From: Planctomycetota bacterium
GTDB taxonomy: Bacteria; Planctomycetota; Planctomycetia; Isosphaerales; Isosphaeraceae
Direction: 5' to 3'
NCBI GenBank assembly: GCA_021778575.1
Contig: JAJYCH010000170.1
Coordinates: 1-8,287, forward strand
DNA: 8,287 bases
Program-made: the position numbers and the translations under genes
In this document: positions 1 through 7,835 of the stretch, piece after piece
How positions within the stretch are numbered: position 1 is the first letter of the stretch
Layout: each line of letters opens with the position of its first letter
The notes under the pieces: model-generated
Database searches by the model: none
What the model was told of the DNA's origin: nothing
Seen by the model: only the letters and a program-made list of their open reading frames with translations

Positions 1-2832
1 GATTCTGGATTTTATGGATTCGTTGCAGTCGGGAAAAGGATAAGGCTCGAAGCAGCGTGATTTGTTGTAACGAGGATCGTTCCCGACCCCAAGCCGCCCC
101 CCGGCAGCCAAGGCCCAGCACAAATGTATGCTAGAGGAAAGAATCCCGAGATAGTATGCGTCGTCAAGGGCAAAGTTTATCAGCATATTATCCGGGAGAA
201 TTGTCTCATCAAGAAATACAAAGAATCTATGCTTGGAAGTCTCAACAGTTGCGATATATCTATGGACGCTGCGAAGAGCCGGTCGAAATGTGCGGATTGG
301 TTCGCCGAAGATCCACCAAGCGTCTCTCCTTCCCGGCCGATTATTGTGGTCACGCTCGGGCTTAACTCGCTCTAGCACCCTCTGATAGACCTCCGGGAAG
401 CGATGACGAACCTCCTCTGATGTAAGACCGAAGAGATCGATAACCATGACATTTCTCGGATTTTGGGTGAGATCCCTTCCATTTCGATACTCTCTAATGT
501 GCATTTCTATTCCGGGAATGCGACCGTACCCAAGCGAGATGGCTTCCTCTCGCGTCACGATAAAACCCGCTCCATGGAGCTTTACTCCGGGGCAGCTAAT
601 CTTATCGTTAGCACGGAGTGGCCTGGCAGCATTAAGATTCGCACCGATGGAAAGATCGGGATAAATCTTCCCAGAGTCTTTAGACAAGTGAACGTCAATA
701 TCCTCGCTTTGACCTGCCGTTTCTCGAATGACTTTCCGGAGAATACCATCGCGAGATGCGGCTTCGGCAACGGTCATCGAGATTCGAACGGCCGCACCGT
801 CCGAAGAGTCTACCCAAGGATGGTCTGGGACCGCATAGACCAGGGAAACCGGCATTTTTGATGAAAGGTGTTTCTCCAATACCTTTCGATTAAATTTCTG
901 CTTAAGGCTGTTCGTTGTGATAAATCCAAACCTTCTCAATGTGTGCCTTGCGGTAAGTTCAGCCGCCTTATCCCACCAGTACATGACAAAGTCTATGCTC
1001 TCGGTCAGGTCGGAGTATGTCTGTCGGACTGCTTGAGCGTATCCGTCGCCGAGAAGATCTCGCATTCTCCAATTGCCGATGAAAGGGGGATTGCCGATCA
1101 CATAATTGGCGTTAGGCCAAGAAGACTTTGTAGGATTGATGTAACGGAAAATGGACGTACGCGCCGTCTCATCCGGAACATCCTCCCCCGTTACCGGGTG
1201 CTTCTTCATCGTCCGGCCGTCCCAGCGGGTGACGGGCTGGCCGTTTTCATCGAGCACGGGTTCCTTTCGGTCGTAGGCCAAGACGGCGTCGCGGCACTCG
1301 ATGTTCTTGTAGGCGTGCAAGATCGGCTCGGCGGGCATGGACTTGCCGACGGTCCGGAAGTGCCACTGGAGATGGCCGATCCAGAGCACCAGCTCGGCGA
1401 TGGCGGCGGCTCGGGGGTTGATCTCGATCCCGAGAAACTGGTGCGGGTCGACCGTCAAGCCCGCGCCTTCGAACACCGCCTGCTCCTCGCCAAGCCCGAT
1501 CAGCGCGTCGCGGACCTCTCCCTCAAGCCGCTTCATGTGTTCGAGTGTCACGTAGAGGAAGTTGCCGGTCCCGCACGCGGGGTCAAGAACGATGGTGTCG
1601 CAAAGCTTGCGGAGGAAGGCGCGGACCTCGTCGCGAGCCTCGGCCGGCTTCCCCTCGTTCTGGCGGAGTAACGCCGCCGCCTGCGCATCGGCCCATTCCT
1701 CGCGCAACGGCTCGACGATGGTCGGCAGGACCAGCCGCTCGACGTAAGCCCGAGGCGTGTAATGCGCCCCCAGCTTGTGCCGCTCGACCGGGTCGAGAGC
1801 CCGTTCGAGCAAGGTGCCGAAGATCGCCGGTTCCACGTCCCGCCAGTCGGCCGACGCGGCCTCGATCAGCAGTTCAAGCTGTTCTTTCGACAGCGACGGG
1901 GCCTCGGCCGAGGCGAAAAGCTGGCCATTGAACCGGGGGAGCTTCTTTTCGAGGATCGGGTGGAATTCCCCCTTATCCATCGCCTGCCAGAGCGAGCCGA
2001 CCATCGCCGGGAACGAGTCGACCTTGCCCAGCCGCGACTTGAGGAGGTCGGAAAAGCTCTGGCGGGGGATCAGCTCGACATCCTCGGCGAACATGGTGAA
2101 CAGGCAGCGCATGAGGAACTGGGCCACGGCCTCGGGCTCGTGCCCCGACGCTTCGAGCGACTTGGCCAGCCTCGCCAACCGTTCGGCGACTTCGCGAGTG
2201 ACCTTGGCCGACCGTCGGCTGGGGTCGAGAGCCTGGGGGTCGGTCCAGACCAGACGGAGCCGGTCGCGAATCTCGTCGCGGTTGAGGTCGGCGAGGGCCA
2301 GGCGGTGAGTCCGGGCATCGGGGAAGGCGACGTAAGTCTTGCCCGACCGAGTGAAGTCGGCATAAAGCTCGATCGAGTGGCCAACGTCAACCACGACCAG
2401 AAACGGCGGCCAGCCATCGGACGGAGGTAACGCCCGAGCATAACGCTCGGCCTGCCCCTTGGCTTCAAGCATGGCCGAATCCCAGCCGCGAGTCCCGCGA
2501 ACGGCCGTCCCTCGCCGCGAGGCCCGAGCCAGGCCGAGACCTTCGCGAGCTTCCTTGGCCCGGTCGCTCCCTTGCTTGGCTTCAAGGACAAAACAACCCC
2601 GTTTGTAGAGGTCAATCCAGTTGGTGGTCTCGTGATCGAATCCGTCGTTGTAGAGGACGGGATGGTCAAAGACGTAAGTATTCTGGCTGGAGTCCTGCTT
2701 CGATCCTTCGGGATGAGGAACGCCGAGAATTTCGCAGAGGTCGCGGAGAAAAAGCTGATAGTTCGCCCGCTCGGCCGCCCCGGTCTGCTCCCATCGGCTG
2801 ATAAACTCGGCAATCGTCAAGGGCTCGGACAT
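1..2832 (-). CDS. MmeI-like type IIL/IIG restriction-modification enzyme (nuclease + adenine methyltransferase + target recognition in one chain), 3' end cut off
   Basis: The reading frame is open for 944 codons from ATG at 2832 to the window edge, so the C-terminus is missing. Seen: a PD-(D/E)xK nuclease site D74-x9-E84-A-K86-Q in the N-terminal domain (roughly residues 1-165), the same spacing as D70-x9-E80-x-K82 of MmeI; a helical spacer with [12 protein letters not shown] at 245-256; then GAHYTP (355-360), the SAM-binding motif DPACGTGNF (417-425) and the adenine-methyltransferase motif NPPF (581-584). Residues of about 640-900 match the family's target-recognition region, with [13 protein letters not shown] and then [14 protein letters not shown] near the edge. 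MmeI is 919 residues; this protein is longer. Family knowledge: such enzymes methylate adenine in one strand of their site and cut about 20 bases away, using one recognition domain for both activities. AGAAGG (2845-2840) lies 7 bases before the ATG, supporting this start. The second half has different codon use (see findings). A DISARM-type methylase relative is a less likely alternative, since the nuclease residues are intact. Confidence 0.93.
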   Translation of the reverse strand, partial: MSEPLTIAEFISRWEQTGAAERANYQLFLRDLCEILGVPHPEGSKQDSSQNTYVFDHPVLYNDGFDHETTNWIDLYKRGCFVLEAKQGSDRAKEAREGLGLARASRRGTAVRGTRGWDSAMLEAKGQAERYARALPPSDGWPPFLVVVDVGHSIELYADFTRSGKTYVAFPDARTHRLALADLNRDEIRDRLRLVWTDPQALDPSRRSAKVTREVAERLARLAKSLEASGHEPEAVAQFLMRCLFTMFAEDVELIPRQSFSDLLKSRLGKVDSFPAMVGSLWQAMDKGEFHPILEKKLPRFNGQLFASAEAPSLSKEQLELLIEAASADWRDVEPAIFGTLLERALDPVERHKLGAHYTPRAYVERLVLPTIVEPLREEWADAQAAALLRQNEGKPAEARDEVRAFLRKLCDTIVLDPACGTGNFLYVTLEHMKRLEGEVRDALIGLGEEQAVFEGAGLTVDPHQFLGIEINPRAAAIAELVLWIGHLQWHFRTVGKSMPAEPILHAYKNIECRDAVLAYDRKEPVLDENGQPVTRWDGRTMKKHPVTGEDVPDETARTSIFRYINPTKSSWPNANYVIGNPPFIGNWRMRDLLGDGYAQAVRQTYSDLTESIDFVMYWWDKAAELTARHTLRRFGFITTNSLKQKFNRKVLEKHLSSKMPVSLVYAVPDHPWVDSSDGAAVRISMTVAEAASRDGILRKVIRETAGQSEDIDVHLSKDSGKIYPDLSIGANLNAARPLRANDKISCPGVKLHGAGFIVTREEAISLGYGRIPGIEMHIREYRNGRDLTQNPRNVMVIDLFGLTSEEVRHRFPEVYQRVLERVKPERDHNNRPGRRDAWWIFGEPIRTFRPALRSVHRYIATVETSKHRFFVFLDETILPDNMLINFALDDAYYLGILSSSIHLCWALAAGGRLGVGNDPRYNKSRCFEPYPFPDCNESIKSRI

Positions 2833-2839
2833 GAAACCA

Positions 2840-2845
2840 CCTTCT
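2840..2845 (-). promoter_or_regulatory. ribosome binding site of the restriction-modification gene
   Basis: AGAAGG on the minus strand ends 7 bases before ATG 2832. It favours this start over the in-frame TTG five codons further upstream. The N-terminus then aligns with the usual beginning of MmeI-type proteins. Confidence 0.6.
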
Positions 2846-3075
2846 GACAAGCGGGTCGGACCCCACCCAAACACGATACAACAGTACAGGCGTGTTGGCC
2901 AGCCGGTGGAAGCGGGTCTTCTTCAAGAATCGGGACAGAGCACGCGAGGAGGAAGTCTTGCCGTGGGAAGTCTCGCTGGATTATCCTGGAACCGTGCGAG
3001 ATGAAGGGATCTCCAGCGCTCGTCGCGAGCCTGAGTTCAGAGACCGGTGGGTTCTTCCTTCGCCACGGAAAAAAC
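2846..3075. other. intergenic region between divergent genes
   Basis: About 230 bases separate the divergent restriction-modification gene and nadA. Promoters for both must lie here or further out, but I could not find a convincing -35/-10 pair on either strand. The only structure seen is a small hairpin, gctcg/cgagc with a 3-base loop, at 3018-3030; this could be chance. Short open frames here overlap in several phases and have no recognisable protein pattern. Confidence 0.5.
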
Positions 3076-3085
3076 AAGGAAAAGG
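3076..3085 (+). promoter_or_regulatory. ribosome binding site deciding the TTG start of nadA
   Basis: The purine run AAGGAAAAGG ends 6 bases before TTG 3092. No comparable site precedes the in-frame GTG at 3047, so the TTG start is preferred. Confidence 0.55.
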
Positions 3086-3091
3086 CCGAAT

Positions 3092-4018
3092 TTGACCGAC
3101 ATTTACGACGAAATCCTCGCCTTGAAAGAGCGCGAGGACGCCACGATCCTCGCCCACTATTATCAAGAGGGGGAGATCCAGGAGCTTGCCGACATCACCG
3201 GCGATAGTCTCAAGCTCGCCCGCGCCGCGACCCAGGTGAAGACCGGGACGATCGTCTTCTGCGGCGTCCACTTCATGGCCGAGACGGCCAAGATGCTCAA
3301 CCACGATAAACGGGTGCTCCTGCCCGACCTCCGGGCCGGTTGCAGCCTCGCCGATAGTTGCCCCGCTCCGGCCCTGGCCCGATTTCAGGAAAAGCTCCGG
3401 GCCGAGGACCGACGATTTCAGACCGTGACGTACATCAACAGTACCGCGGCCGTGAAAGCACTATCGGACTGGATCGTCACGTCGGGAAATGCCGAGGAGA
3501 TCATCCGTCGGGTCCCTGAGGACCAGGAAATCCTCTTCGTTCCCGACAAGCATCTGGGCTCGTACCTGCAAGGGGTGACGGGTCGGCCGATGATCCTCTG
3601 GGATGGCTCGTGCATGGTCCACGAGGTTTTCAGCGTTCTCGACCTGATCCGGCTCAAGAAGCGACTGCCCGAGTCGATCACGCTGGCCCACCCGGAATGC
3701 CCGGCGAATATCCGCGAACTCAGCGACTTCGTCGGCGGGACCGAGGCGATGCTTCGATTCGTCGCCGCCCGTCCCGATCCGACCGACTTTCTGGTGGCGA
3801 CCGAGGCGAACATGCTCTGGCAACTGGAAAATGCCACGCCCCGGCACCATTACCACCCGGTTCCGGGGATCACCTGCGCCTGCAACAAGTGCCCGCACAT
3901 GGCGCGGAATACCCTGGAGACGCTACGCGACTGCCTCAAGAACGGCGGTCCCGAAATTTTCTGGCAGCCCGAATTCGAGCGAGCCACCGAGGTCCTTCAG
4001 CGGAGCCTGCTGAATTGA
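3092..4018 (+). CDS. nadA: quinolinate synthase (NadA)
   Basis: NadA condenses iminoaspartate with dihydroxyacetone phosphate to form quinolinate, the precursor of the NAD ring, in the cytoplasm using a [4Fe-4S] cluster. Seen (308 residues from the TTG): ILAHYYQ (19-25) and [11 protein letters not shown] (33-43), then [12 protein letters not shown] (56-67), GCSLADSC (83-90), [10 protein letters not shown] (114-123), the LFVPDKHLG segment (148-156), DGSCMVHE (171-178), HPECP (200-204), and CACNKCPHM (262-270). The expected cluster ligands are C84, C174 and C267. The length matches the short, Thermotoga-like form. I chose TTG 3092 because AAGGA and AAAGG (3076-3085) sit just before it and the family pattern begins right after. 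A GTG at 3047 in the same frame would add 15 residues of no recognisable content. The partners NadB and NadC are not in the window. Codon use is strongly GC-ending, as expected for a resident gene. Confidence 0.96.
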   Translation: MTDIYDEILALKEREDATILAHYYQEGEIQELADITGDSLKLARAATQVKTGTIVFCGVHFMAETAKMLNHDKRVLLPDLRAGCSLADSCPAPALARFQEKLRAEDRRFQTVTYINSTAAVKALSDWIVTSGNAEEIIRRVPEDQEILFVPDKHLGSYLQGVTGRPMILWDGSCMVHEVFSVLDLIRLKKRLPESITLAHPECPANIRELSDFVGGTEAMLRFVAARPDPTDFLVATEANMLWQLENATPRHHYHPVPGITCACNKCPHMARNTLETLRDCLKNGGPEIFWQPEFERATEVLQRSLLN

Positions 4019-4059
4019 TTGAAGGTCGCGGAGAATTTGTAACAACGACTGGCAAGGTT

Positions 4060-4099
4060 GACAAAAAGAAGAAGGCCGCCGAAAAATTCGGCGGCCTTC
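4060..4099 (-). terminator. rho-independent terminator of the DksA-like gene, between convergent genes
   Basis: A perfect 13-base-pair stem (4071-4083 with 4087-4099) encloses the loop AAA. On the minus strand it is followed by TTCTTTTTGT (4070-4061), a proper U-tract, so it ends transcription of the gene stopping at 4137. On the plus strand the hairpin lies 52 bases after the nadA stop but is followed by CGCGATTGG, so it would be at best a weak stop for nadA. The shared hairpin may still limit readthrough both ways. Confidence 0.85.
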
Positions 4100-4136
4100 G
4101 CGATTGGGGAGCGAGATGTCTCATCGGGCGGATCGA

Positions 4137-4622
4137 TCAGCGACCCGATTCGCTCAGGTCCATCTCGAAGTCGCTGAGTCGGATATCCGCCTCGCCGTCG
4201 GAATCGGACAGGGGTTTGTCGTAGATTTTCGCCCAGCGTTGATCTTCAACGTTCCGGCCGAATGCCTGGCCGTGCCGTTCATTCTCGCGCTGGCAATCGA
4301 TGCACGAGCTTGTGTAGGGCAGGGCGTTGAGTCGAGCTTCGGCGATCTTGCCGTCGCAGAACTCGCAACGTCCGTAGGCCCCCTCGACGATCCGCTGGAG
4401 GGCGTGTTCGATCTGGCCGAGTTCACGGCTCTCGATCTCGACGATCTGCGAGCTGATCTCGTCGTTCGCGGTATCAACAGCGGCGTCGACGCTATCGCCG
4501 ACGACGTTGAGGGCGGCAAATTCGCGGTAGGCGTCAAGGTCGCCTGTCAAGGCCTTGCGGAGCGCGTCGCGGCGAGCAACCAGACGCGAGTGGAGTCGAA
4601 GCAAAGAGTCTTTGCGGGCCAT
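4137..4622 (-). CDS. DksA/TraR family zinc-finger transcription regulator
   Basis: Proteins of this family bind the RNA polymerase secondary channel and, in E. coli, work with ppGpp to retune transcription in starvation. Seen (161 residues): a helical N-terminal part with the pattern of a coiled-coil hairpin (about 1-80); DSVDAA at 43-48, matching the DPVDRAA acidic tip of E. coli DksA; and a zinc finger C86-x2-C89-x17-C107-x2-C110 with the same spacing as C114/C117/C135/C138 of E. coli DksA. After the last cysteine there are 51 residues, rich in acidic residues and ending LSDFEMDLSESGR, where E. coli DksA has 13. The N-terminal part is about 28 residues shorter than in E. coli. ATG 4622 is chosen because AGGAGGTG lies directly before it; the frame is open upstream to a GTG at 4688 without family content. 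The acidic tip suggests a functional DksA-type factor rather than a mere zinc-finger relative, but the exact role is inferred. Confidence 0.88.
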   Translation of the reverse strand: MARKDSLLRLHSRLVARRDALRKALTGDLDAYREFAALNVVGDSVDAAVDTANDEISSQIVEIESRELGQIEHALQRIVEGAYGRCEFCDGKIAEARLNALPYTSSCIDCQRENERHGQAFGRNVEDQRWAKIYDKPLSDSDGEADIRLSDFEMDLSESGR

Positions 4623-4626
4623 TAGA

Positions 4627-4634
4627 CACCTCCT
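4627..4634 (-). promoter_or_regulatory. strong ribosome binding site of the DksA-like gene
   Basis: AGGAGGTG is a near-perfect Shine-Dalgarno sequence, with its AGGAGG core 6 bases before ATG 4622. It decides this start over the upstream in-frame GTG at 4688 and implies efficient translation. Confidence 0.85.
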
Positions 4635-4720
4635 GGTGTGCTTCGCGGCGTTCGGCGGTGCCGTGTAAAGGAGACCGAAGAGCCACACTTGGTTTCAGAC
4701 GGAAAGCAGTTCGATCCCGA

Positions 4721-4749
4721 TCGCGAATGATTCCACATCTCTCGCGAAT
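4721..4749. repeat. TCGCGAAT direct repeat phased by two helical turns
   Basis: TCGCGAAT occurs at 4721-4728 and again at 4742-4749, start to start 21 bases apart, about 100-127 bases upstream of the DksA-like start. Each copy contains the palindrome TCGCGA. Two-turn phasing is typical of tandem operator half-sites, but no regulator is identified and chance is possible in GC-rich DNA. Confidence 0.35.
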
Positions 4750-4806
4750 TAATGGTCGACCGGGATCAACCATCATTCCATTCGGCCCAGGCCAACCATC
4801 GACCGC

Positions 4807-4818
4807 TTGACGCGTCAA
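4807..4818. promoter_or_regulatory. 12-base perfect palindrome TTGACGCGTCAA, possible operator
   Basis: TTGACGCGTCAA reads identically on both strands and lies 185 bases upstream of the DksA-like start in non-coding DNA. It has the form of a dimeric-regulator site, and it also places a TTGAC -35-like box on each strand, but no matching -10 box was seen. Function is inferred only. Confidence 0.35.
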
Positions 4819-5073
4819 AGTGGACCCGAGATACTCTCGCCATCAAGCACATTATGCGCCATGGGCAAGAGGTGGCGAACTTTTCGTCAACATCACAAGC
4901 ATAGTACGCTCGCCAGACTCAAAAGTTTTCCGAAATCGACATTTTTTGCCCGGCCTATCCCTGGAGCGACTCCCTTTCCTCTTGACTTCCTGCCGCCCGT
5001 CCGAGCAAAAAATCGTCTGGCTGGATGGATGTACGCACGCGGACCGGATTCGGGACGAACATTTTTGCGGAAA

Positions 5074-6603
5074 TTATTTCTGGTCGGCATACGCCGACGA
5101 GGCTCGGGGCTCGGTTGTACTCGCCTCGAAAACGAAGCGGATCACTTGAGTTCCCTTGCCATTCCGATAGATCCAGAGTTCCACGCTTCGCCCTTGCGAG
5201 GCCGACCGCACGATCTGGTCCGGTCTTCCCCCCAGACGCGAACGGACCTGGGCCCTGGTCAAGCCCCGGAGCGAATTTCCGGTGTCGCTCGAAGTCATCT
5301 TGGAATCAGGAGTTGCGTCGCGATCTTTGCCCGATGTCGGGCTGATTGAGGTCTGTTCGGGATCGAACCAGCCCTGTTCTCCCCGGCGAAAACCCATCCG
5401 CAAGAACGCGTCGGCCGCGCCTCTCGATGCGGGGTCGATCGCCAGAGCCTCGCGGAGGAGTTCGGCGGCCGTCGATCGGTCACTCAGCATTTTCTCGTAG
5501 TTGAGGGCCAGCAAGATCCGCCCCTCGGCGTCGCTGGCGCTTAAACGGTTCTTCCGACGATCCGCCAACCATGATTGAATCAGGCGACGGGAGCGTTCGG
5601 CCTCGCCGCGATCACGAAAGGTCGCGGCAAGTTCCTCGACCTCACTCTGGCGCATCGACGCGACCTTGCTCTCGGCTTCGAGCAACGCCTGGCGAGCCAG
5701 TCGGTCCACCAGTTCGGGGCGATCGGGAAGACGAGCGCGGGCCAGATCGGTCAATTTTGCCGCATCCACAGGCGAGGCTTCGACTTGTCGCTCGAACTGC
5801 TTCTGCAAAATGTCGGCGAGAAGCTTGCGGTCGAGACCAGCTTGAACTTGTTCCGACGCCGCCAGATAAGCTTCGCCCGGTTCCTTGGCGTATTCGCGGA
5901 GGATTCCCGGATCGAGAGTCGCCGTCGACGGAATCCTGGCGTTCGGTAGCAGCGACTCGATCTGAGTCGCTAACGCTTCCAGGTCGGCAAGGGTTGCGGC
6001 TCGGTTGAATCGATCGCGTAAACCTCGATGGGCCAGGGTGTTACGCATGCTAATGGGGATCGGCCGGCCTACGCTTCGAGCGACAAGAGCCAGGGGGTCG
6101 GCTGCCGGCCGCGCGGCCTCGATCCAGAGCGCCTCGGTCTCCAGGTCAATCCCCCGCGTCTCGAGCTTCGGCTCGGCGAGTTCCTTGCCCCGCCGTTCCG
6201 CCCAGAGTGCCCAGTTTCTCCGACTGAGGTAATCTTCGCGGCGGAGCTTGCCAATTTCACTTTCGAGCCGTTCCGTGTCGCCGGGAAGCATCTCGATGGC
6301 GGTGACGTCGAAGACCAGTCGGCCCTCTTCCATCCTCAAGACTCCCTTGACCTGGGCGTTGGCCTCGGATGGCGGTCGAGCCATCTTGAGCCGAGCCGGG
6401 AGCCGGAACAAGGCGTCGGCCCGCTTGAAGACGATCTGGTCGTATCCCTGACCTCGCTTCGATTCGAGAAAGTAGCGCACGCGATCATCAATAATCAGCT
6501 CACGACCGACCAGTTCGGGACGACTGTTCAGCTCGGACGGTTCGACGGAATCGGCTCTGGTCAAAAACGTTACGCAAATCAGAAGTGCCCCGGCGCTGGT
6601 CAT
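5074..6603 (-). CDS. secreted protein of unknown function with TPR-like and BamE-like segments
   Basis: I do not recognise a named family for this 509-residue protein. Seen: a short hydrophobic N-terminus (residues 4-15) ahead of TRADS, resembling a signal peptide though with no basic n-region; a conserved-looking segment at 30-110 (VGRELIIDDRVRYFLESKRG, then a charged VFKRADALFRLP stretch); a long charged, largely helical middle part (110-355); a TPR-like helix pair at 357-402 (ILLALNYEKM ... AAELLREALAIDP); a polar linker; and a C-terminal domain at 444-491 (LRGLTRAQVRSRLGGRPDQI ... VELWIYRNGKG) with the pattern seen in BamE/SmpA-type and DUF2845-like small domains. ATG 6603 overlaps the upstream stop as ATGA and has GAGGAGG in front of it, so the two genes are translated together. 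A periplasmic or envelope role with its partner is inferred. The resemblance to BamE is weak. Confidence 0.8.
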   Translation of the reverse strand: MTSAGALLICVTFLTRADSVEPSELNSRPELVGRELIIDDRVRYFLESKRGQGYDQIVFKRADALFRLPARLKMARPPSEANAQVKGVLRMEEGRLVFDVTAIEMLPGDTERLESEIGKLRREDYLSRRNWALWAERRGKELAEPKLETRGIDLETEALWIEAARPAADPLALVARSVGRPIPISMRNTLAHRGLRDRFNRAATLADLEALATQIESLLPNARIPSTATLDPGILREYAKEPGEAYLAASEQVQAGLDRKLLADILQKQFERQVEASPVDAAKLTDLARARLPDRPELVDRLARQALLEAESKVASMRQSEVEELAATFRDRGEAERSRRLIQSWLADRRKNRLSASDAEGRILLALNYEKMLSDRSTAAELLREALAIDPASRGAADAFLRMGFRRGEQGWFDPEQTSISPTSGKDRDATPDSKMTSSDTGNSLRGLTRAQVRSRLGGRPDQIVRSASQGRSVELWIYRNGKGTQVIRFVFEASTTEPRASSAYADQK

Positions 6604-7835
6604 GGCGAATCCTCCTCGGCGGGTCCGGCGGTGGGCCAGTTGATCGCTTCGAGCGCCCGAGCGTGGGTGATGTAAACTCCACTGTTAGGCTCGAAAGTCA
6701 CGACCCATTGATTCGAGGCGACGTCGAATTCCACCGAGGCGTATCGAGCTCCGAACGGTTTCTGCTCATCGACCTTGGGTTGCGAGAGTTCGAACAGCCG
6801 GAAGCCCTTGAGGTCGATCCGACCGCGTCCCTCGGGCTTGGGGCCTCGACCGAAGTAGAGCGGGTAATTCACCTTGTAGCTCGACCCTGGTTTCGCCGGG
6901 TCGGGAACTTCGGAGATGGGCGGGTCGAGGATCACCGACCGGCCACGATACATCGCGGCGAATCGAGCGGGCCAGCGGTCCGGGTCGCCGGTCGCGGCTT
7001 CTTCGAGGATCTCATCCATGCCCGCCGGCGCGAGGTCGGCGAAGATTGCCGCTTCGAGCGCCGACTGGCGGATCTCCTCGGCTCCTTCGTAAGTTCCGCC
7101 CAGGCTGTCGATTGCGTTGACCGCCTCACCAAGAAGCTTCTTGGCGGCGAAAAATTCACCGGCGTCGAGGCTTTTAATCCCGTCCACCCGACCGGCCTCG
7201 GCAATTCCGGGTAACTCCTGAAGCCGCTGGCGACGGAGCCGAACTCCGATCGCCCCCATGACCAGGATCAAAACCGCCATCACCAGCAAGGCGTTCCGAT
7301 GGGCGGAAGCCCATTCCAGGAGCGTCGGCGCTGGCTCGACCGGTGCCGATGGTTCAACCACCGGCTTCGGTCGGTTCGGCTTCGTGGCTAGCGGAGGCGG
7401 AGTCGCCGGTTTTGGCTTCGTTTTGGCGACGGGATGGGTTGGCTTCAGGACCGGTTGCGGCTCGGTCTCCGGGGGGATCTCGTCGACCCAGTCAATCTCG
7501 CCTTCCGCCAGATCTTCATCGGCAGGAGCGAGTTGCGTCGTTTGAGTGGGCGGATCGGACAGGACGAGCGGTTCCTCTTCCGGGTAGGCCTCCTCGATCG
7601 GAGCGACCTTCGAACGGACCGACGAGGCGGGTGCGGGCGGGATGGGCAGCGGGCTCCGAGGGAGCACGAAGATCCCTTCGCCACAGGTCGGACAACGGAG
7701 GGCTTGATACCCTTCGGTCCGCTGCCCCTGGAGCCGGTGGCCCTCGGCGCAGGCGACGCTGTAAGATTGAGGGCGACTGGTCGGTCCGGCCGACCATCCC
7801 TGCATCATCGATCGGGCTCGACCCAGCAATCCCAA
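6600..7835 (-). CDS. single-pass membrane protein with N-terminal zinc ribbon and proline-rich linker, unknown function
   Basis: No named family is recognised. Seen (411 residues from the TTG): an N-terminal zinc-ribbon-like motif C29-x3-H33-x14-C48-x2-C51 (VACAEGHRL ... LRCPTCGEGIFVLP); an acidic stretch (80-125); a Pro/Lys-rich low-complexity linker (about 125-172); one transmembrane helix at about 181-200 (ALLVMAVLILVMGAIGVRL) followed by a basic RLRRQRL stop-transfer; and a C-terminal domain, probably outside the cytoplasm, of a helical part (210-290) then a strand-rich part (300-397, with YPLYFGRGPKPEGRGRI and WVVTFEPNSGVYITHA). By the positive-inside rule the basic side after the helix could argue for the reverse orientation, so topology is unsettled. 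Start: an in-frame TGA closes the frame just upstream of TTG 7835. ATG 7808 or 7805 are alternatives; none has a clear ribosome site. It is the first gene of the coupled pair. Confidence 0.82.
   Translation of the reverse strand: MGLLGRARSMMQGWSAGPTSRPQSYSVACAEGHRLQGQRTEGYQALRCPTCGEGIFVLPRSPLPIPPAPASSVRSKVAPIEEAYPEEEPLVLSDPPTQTTQLAPADEDLAEGEIDWVDEIPPETEPQPVLKPTHPVAKTKPKPATPPPLATKPNRPKPVVEPSAPVEPAPTLLEWASAHRNALLVMAVLILVMGAIGVRLRRQRLQELPGIAEAGRVDGIKSLDAGEFFAAKKLLGEAVNAIDSLGGTYEGAEEIRQSALEAAIFADLAPAGMDEILEEAATGDPDRWPARFAAMYRGRSVILDPPISEVPDPAKPGSSYKVNYPLYFGRGPKPEGRGRIDLKGFRLFELSQPKVDEQKPFGARYASVEFDVASNQWVVTFEPNSGVYITHARALEAINWPTAGPAEEDSP
6611..6617 (-). promoter_or_regulatory. ribosome binding site inside the preceding gene (translational coupling)
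   Basis: GAGGAGG on the minus strand lies 7 bases before ATG 6603, within the last codons of the upstream gene. Together with the ATGA start/stop overlap (6603-6600) it indicates coupled translation of the two genes. Confidence 0.8.

Larger units (their letters stand above)
4623..5073. other. 451-base gap without a convincing gene; leader of the DksA-like gene
   Basis: The gap lies between the stop of the secreted-protein gene (5074) and the start of the DksA-like gene (4622), both on the minus strand. Short open frames cross it on both strands, but none shows a recognisable protein pattern, and the plus-strand ones run into the antisense of the next gene. Compared with the flanking genes it has more A/T runs, for example around 5060-5078. 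It holds a palindrome and a phased repeat (separate entries). The DksA-like gene probably has its own promoter here, but I could not assign -35/-10 boxes. Confidence 0.6.

Noticed and set aside
868..2430. Long plus-strand open frames (868-1671, 1545-1931, 1762-2430) opposite the restriction-modification gene
   Set aside because: They are antisense to a gene with clear nuclease and methyltransferase motifs. Their translations are Arg/Pro/Gly-rich or patternless, as expected from the mirror of GC-ending codons.
2070..2813. Minus-strand open frame of 247 codons inside the restriction-modification gene
   Set aside because: It is a shifted frame of the same strand, rich in Ser/Pro/Arg with no family pattern. 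The true frame starts at 2832 and carries all the motifs.
2846..2960. Possible promoter with TTGTATCG as -10 for the restriction-modification gene
   Set aside because: No acceptable -35 box lies about 17 bases upstream, and the match to a -10 box is poor.
3610..4224. Plus-strand frame overlapping the end of nadA
   Set aside because: It is an out-of-frame shadow of nadA that runs through the terminator hairpin. It has no recognisable domain.
4807..5349. Plus-strand 180-codon frame across the intergenic gap
   Set aside because: It continues for about 275 bases antisense into the secreted-protein gene, lacks a ribosome site, and shows no domain or codon-usage support.
6028..7545. Plus-strand frames opposite the two coupled minus-strand genes
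   Set aside because: The minus-strand genes have coupled start/stop, ribosome site, signal/membrane segments and GC-ending codons. The plus frames have none of these.
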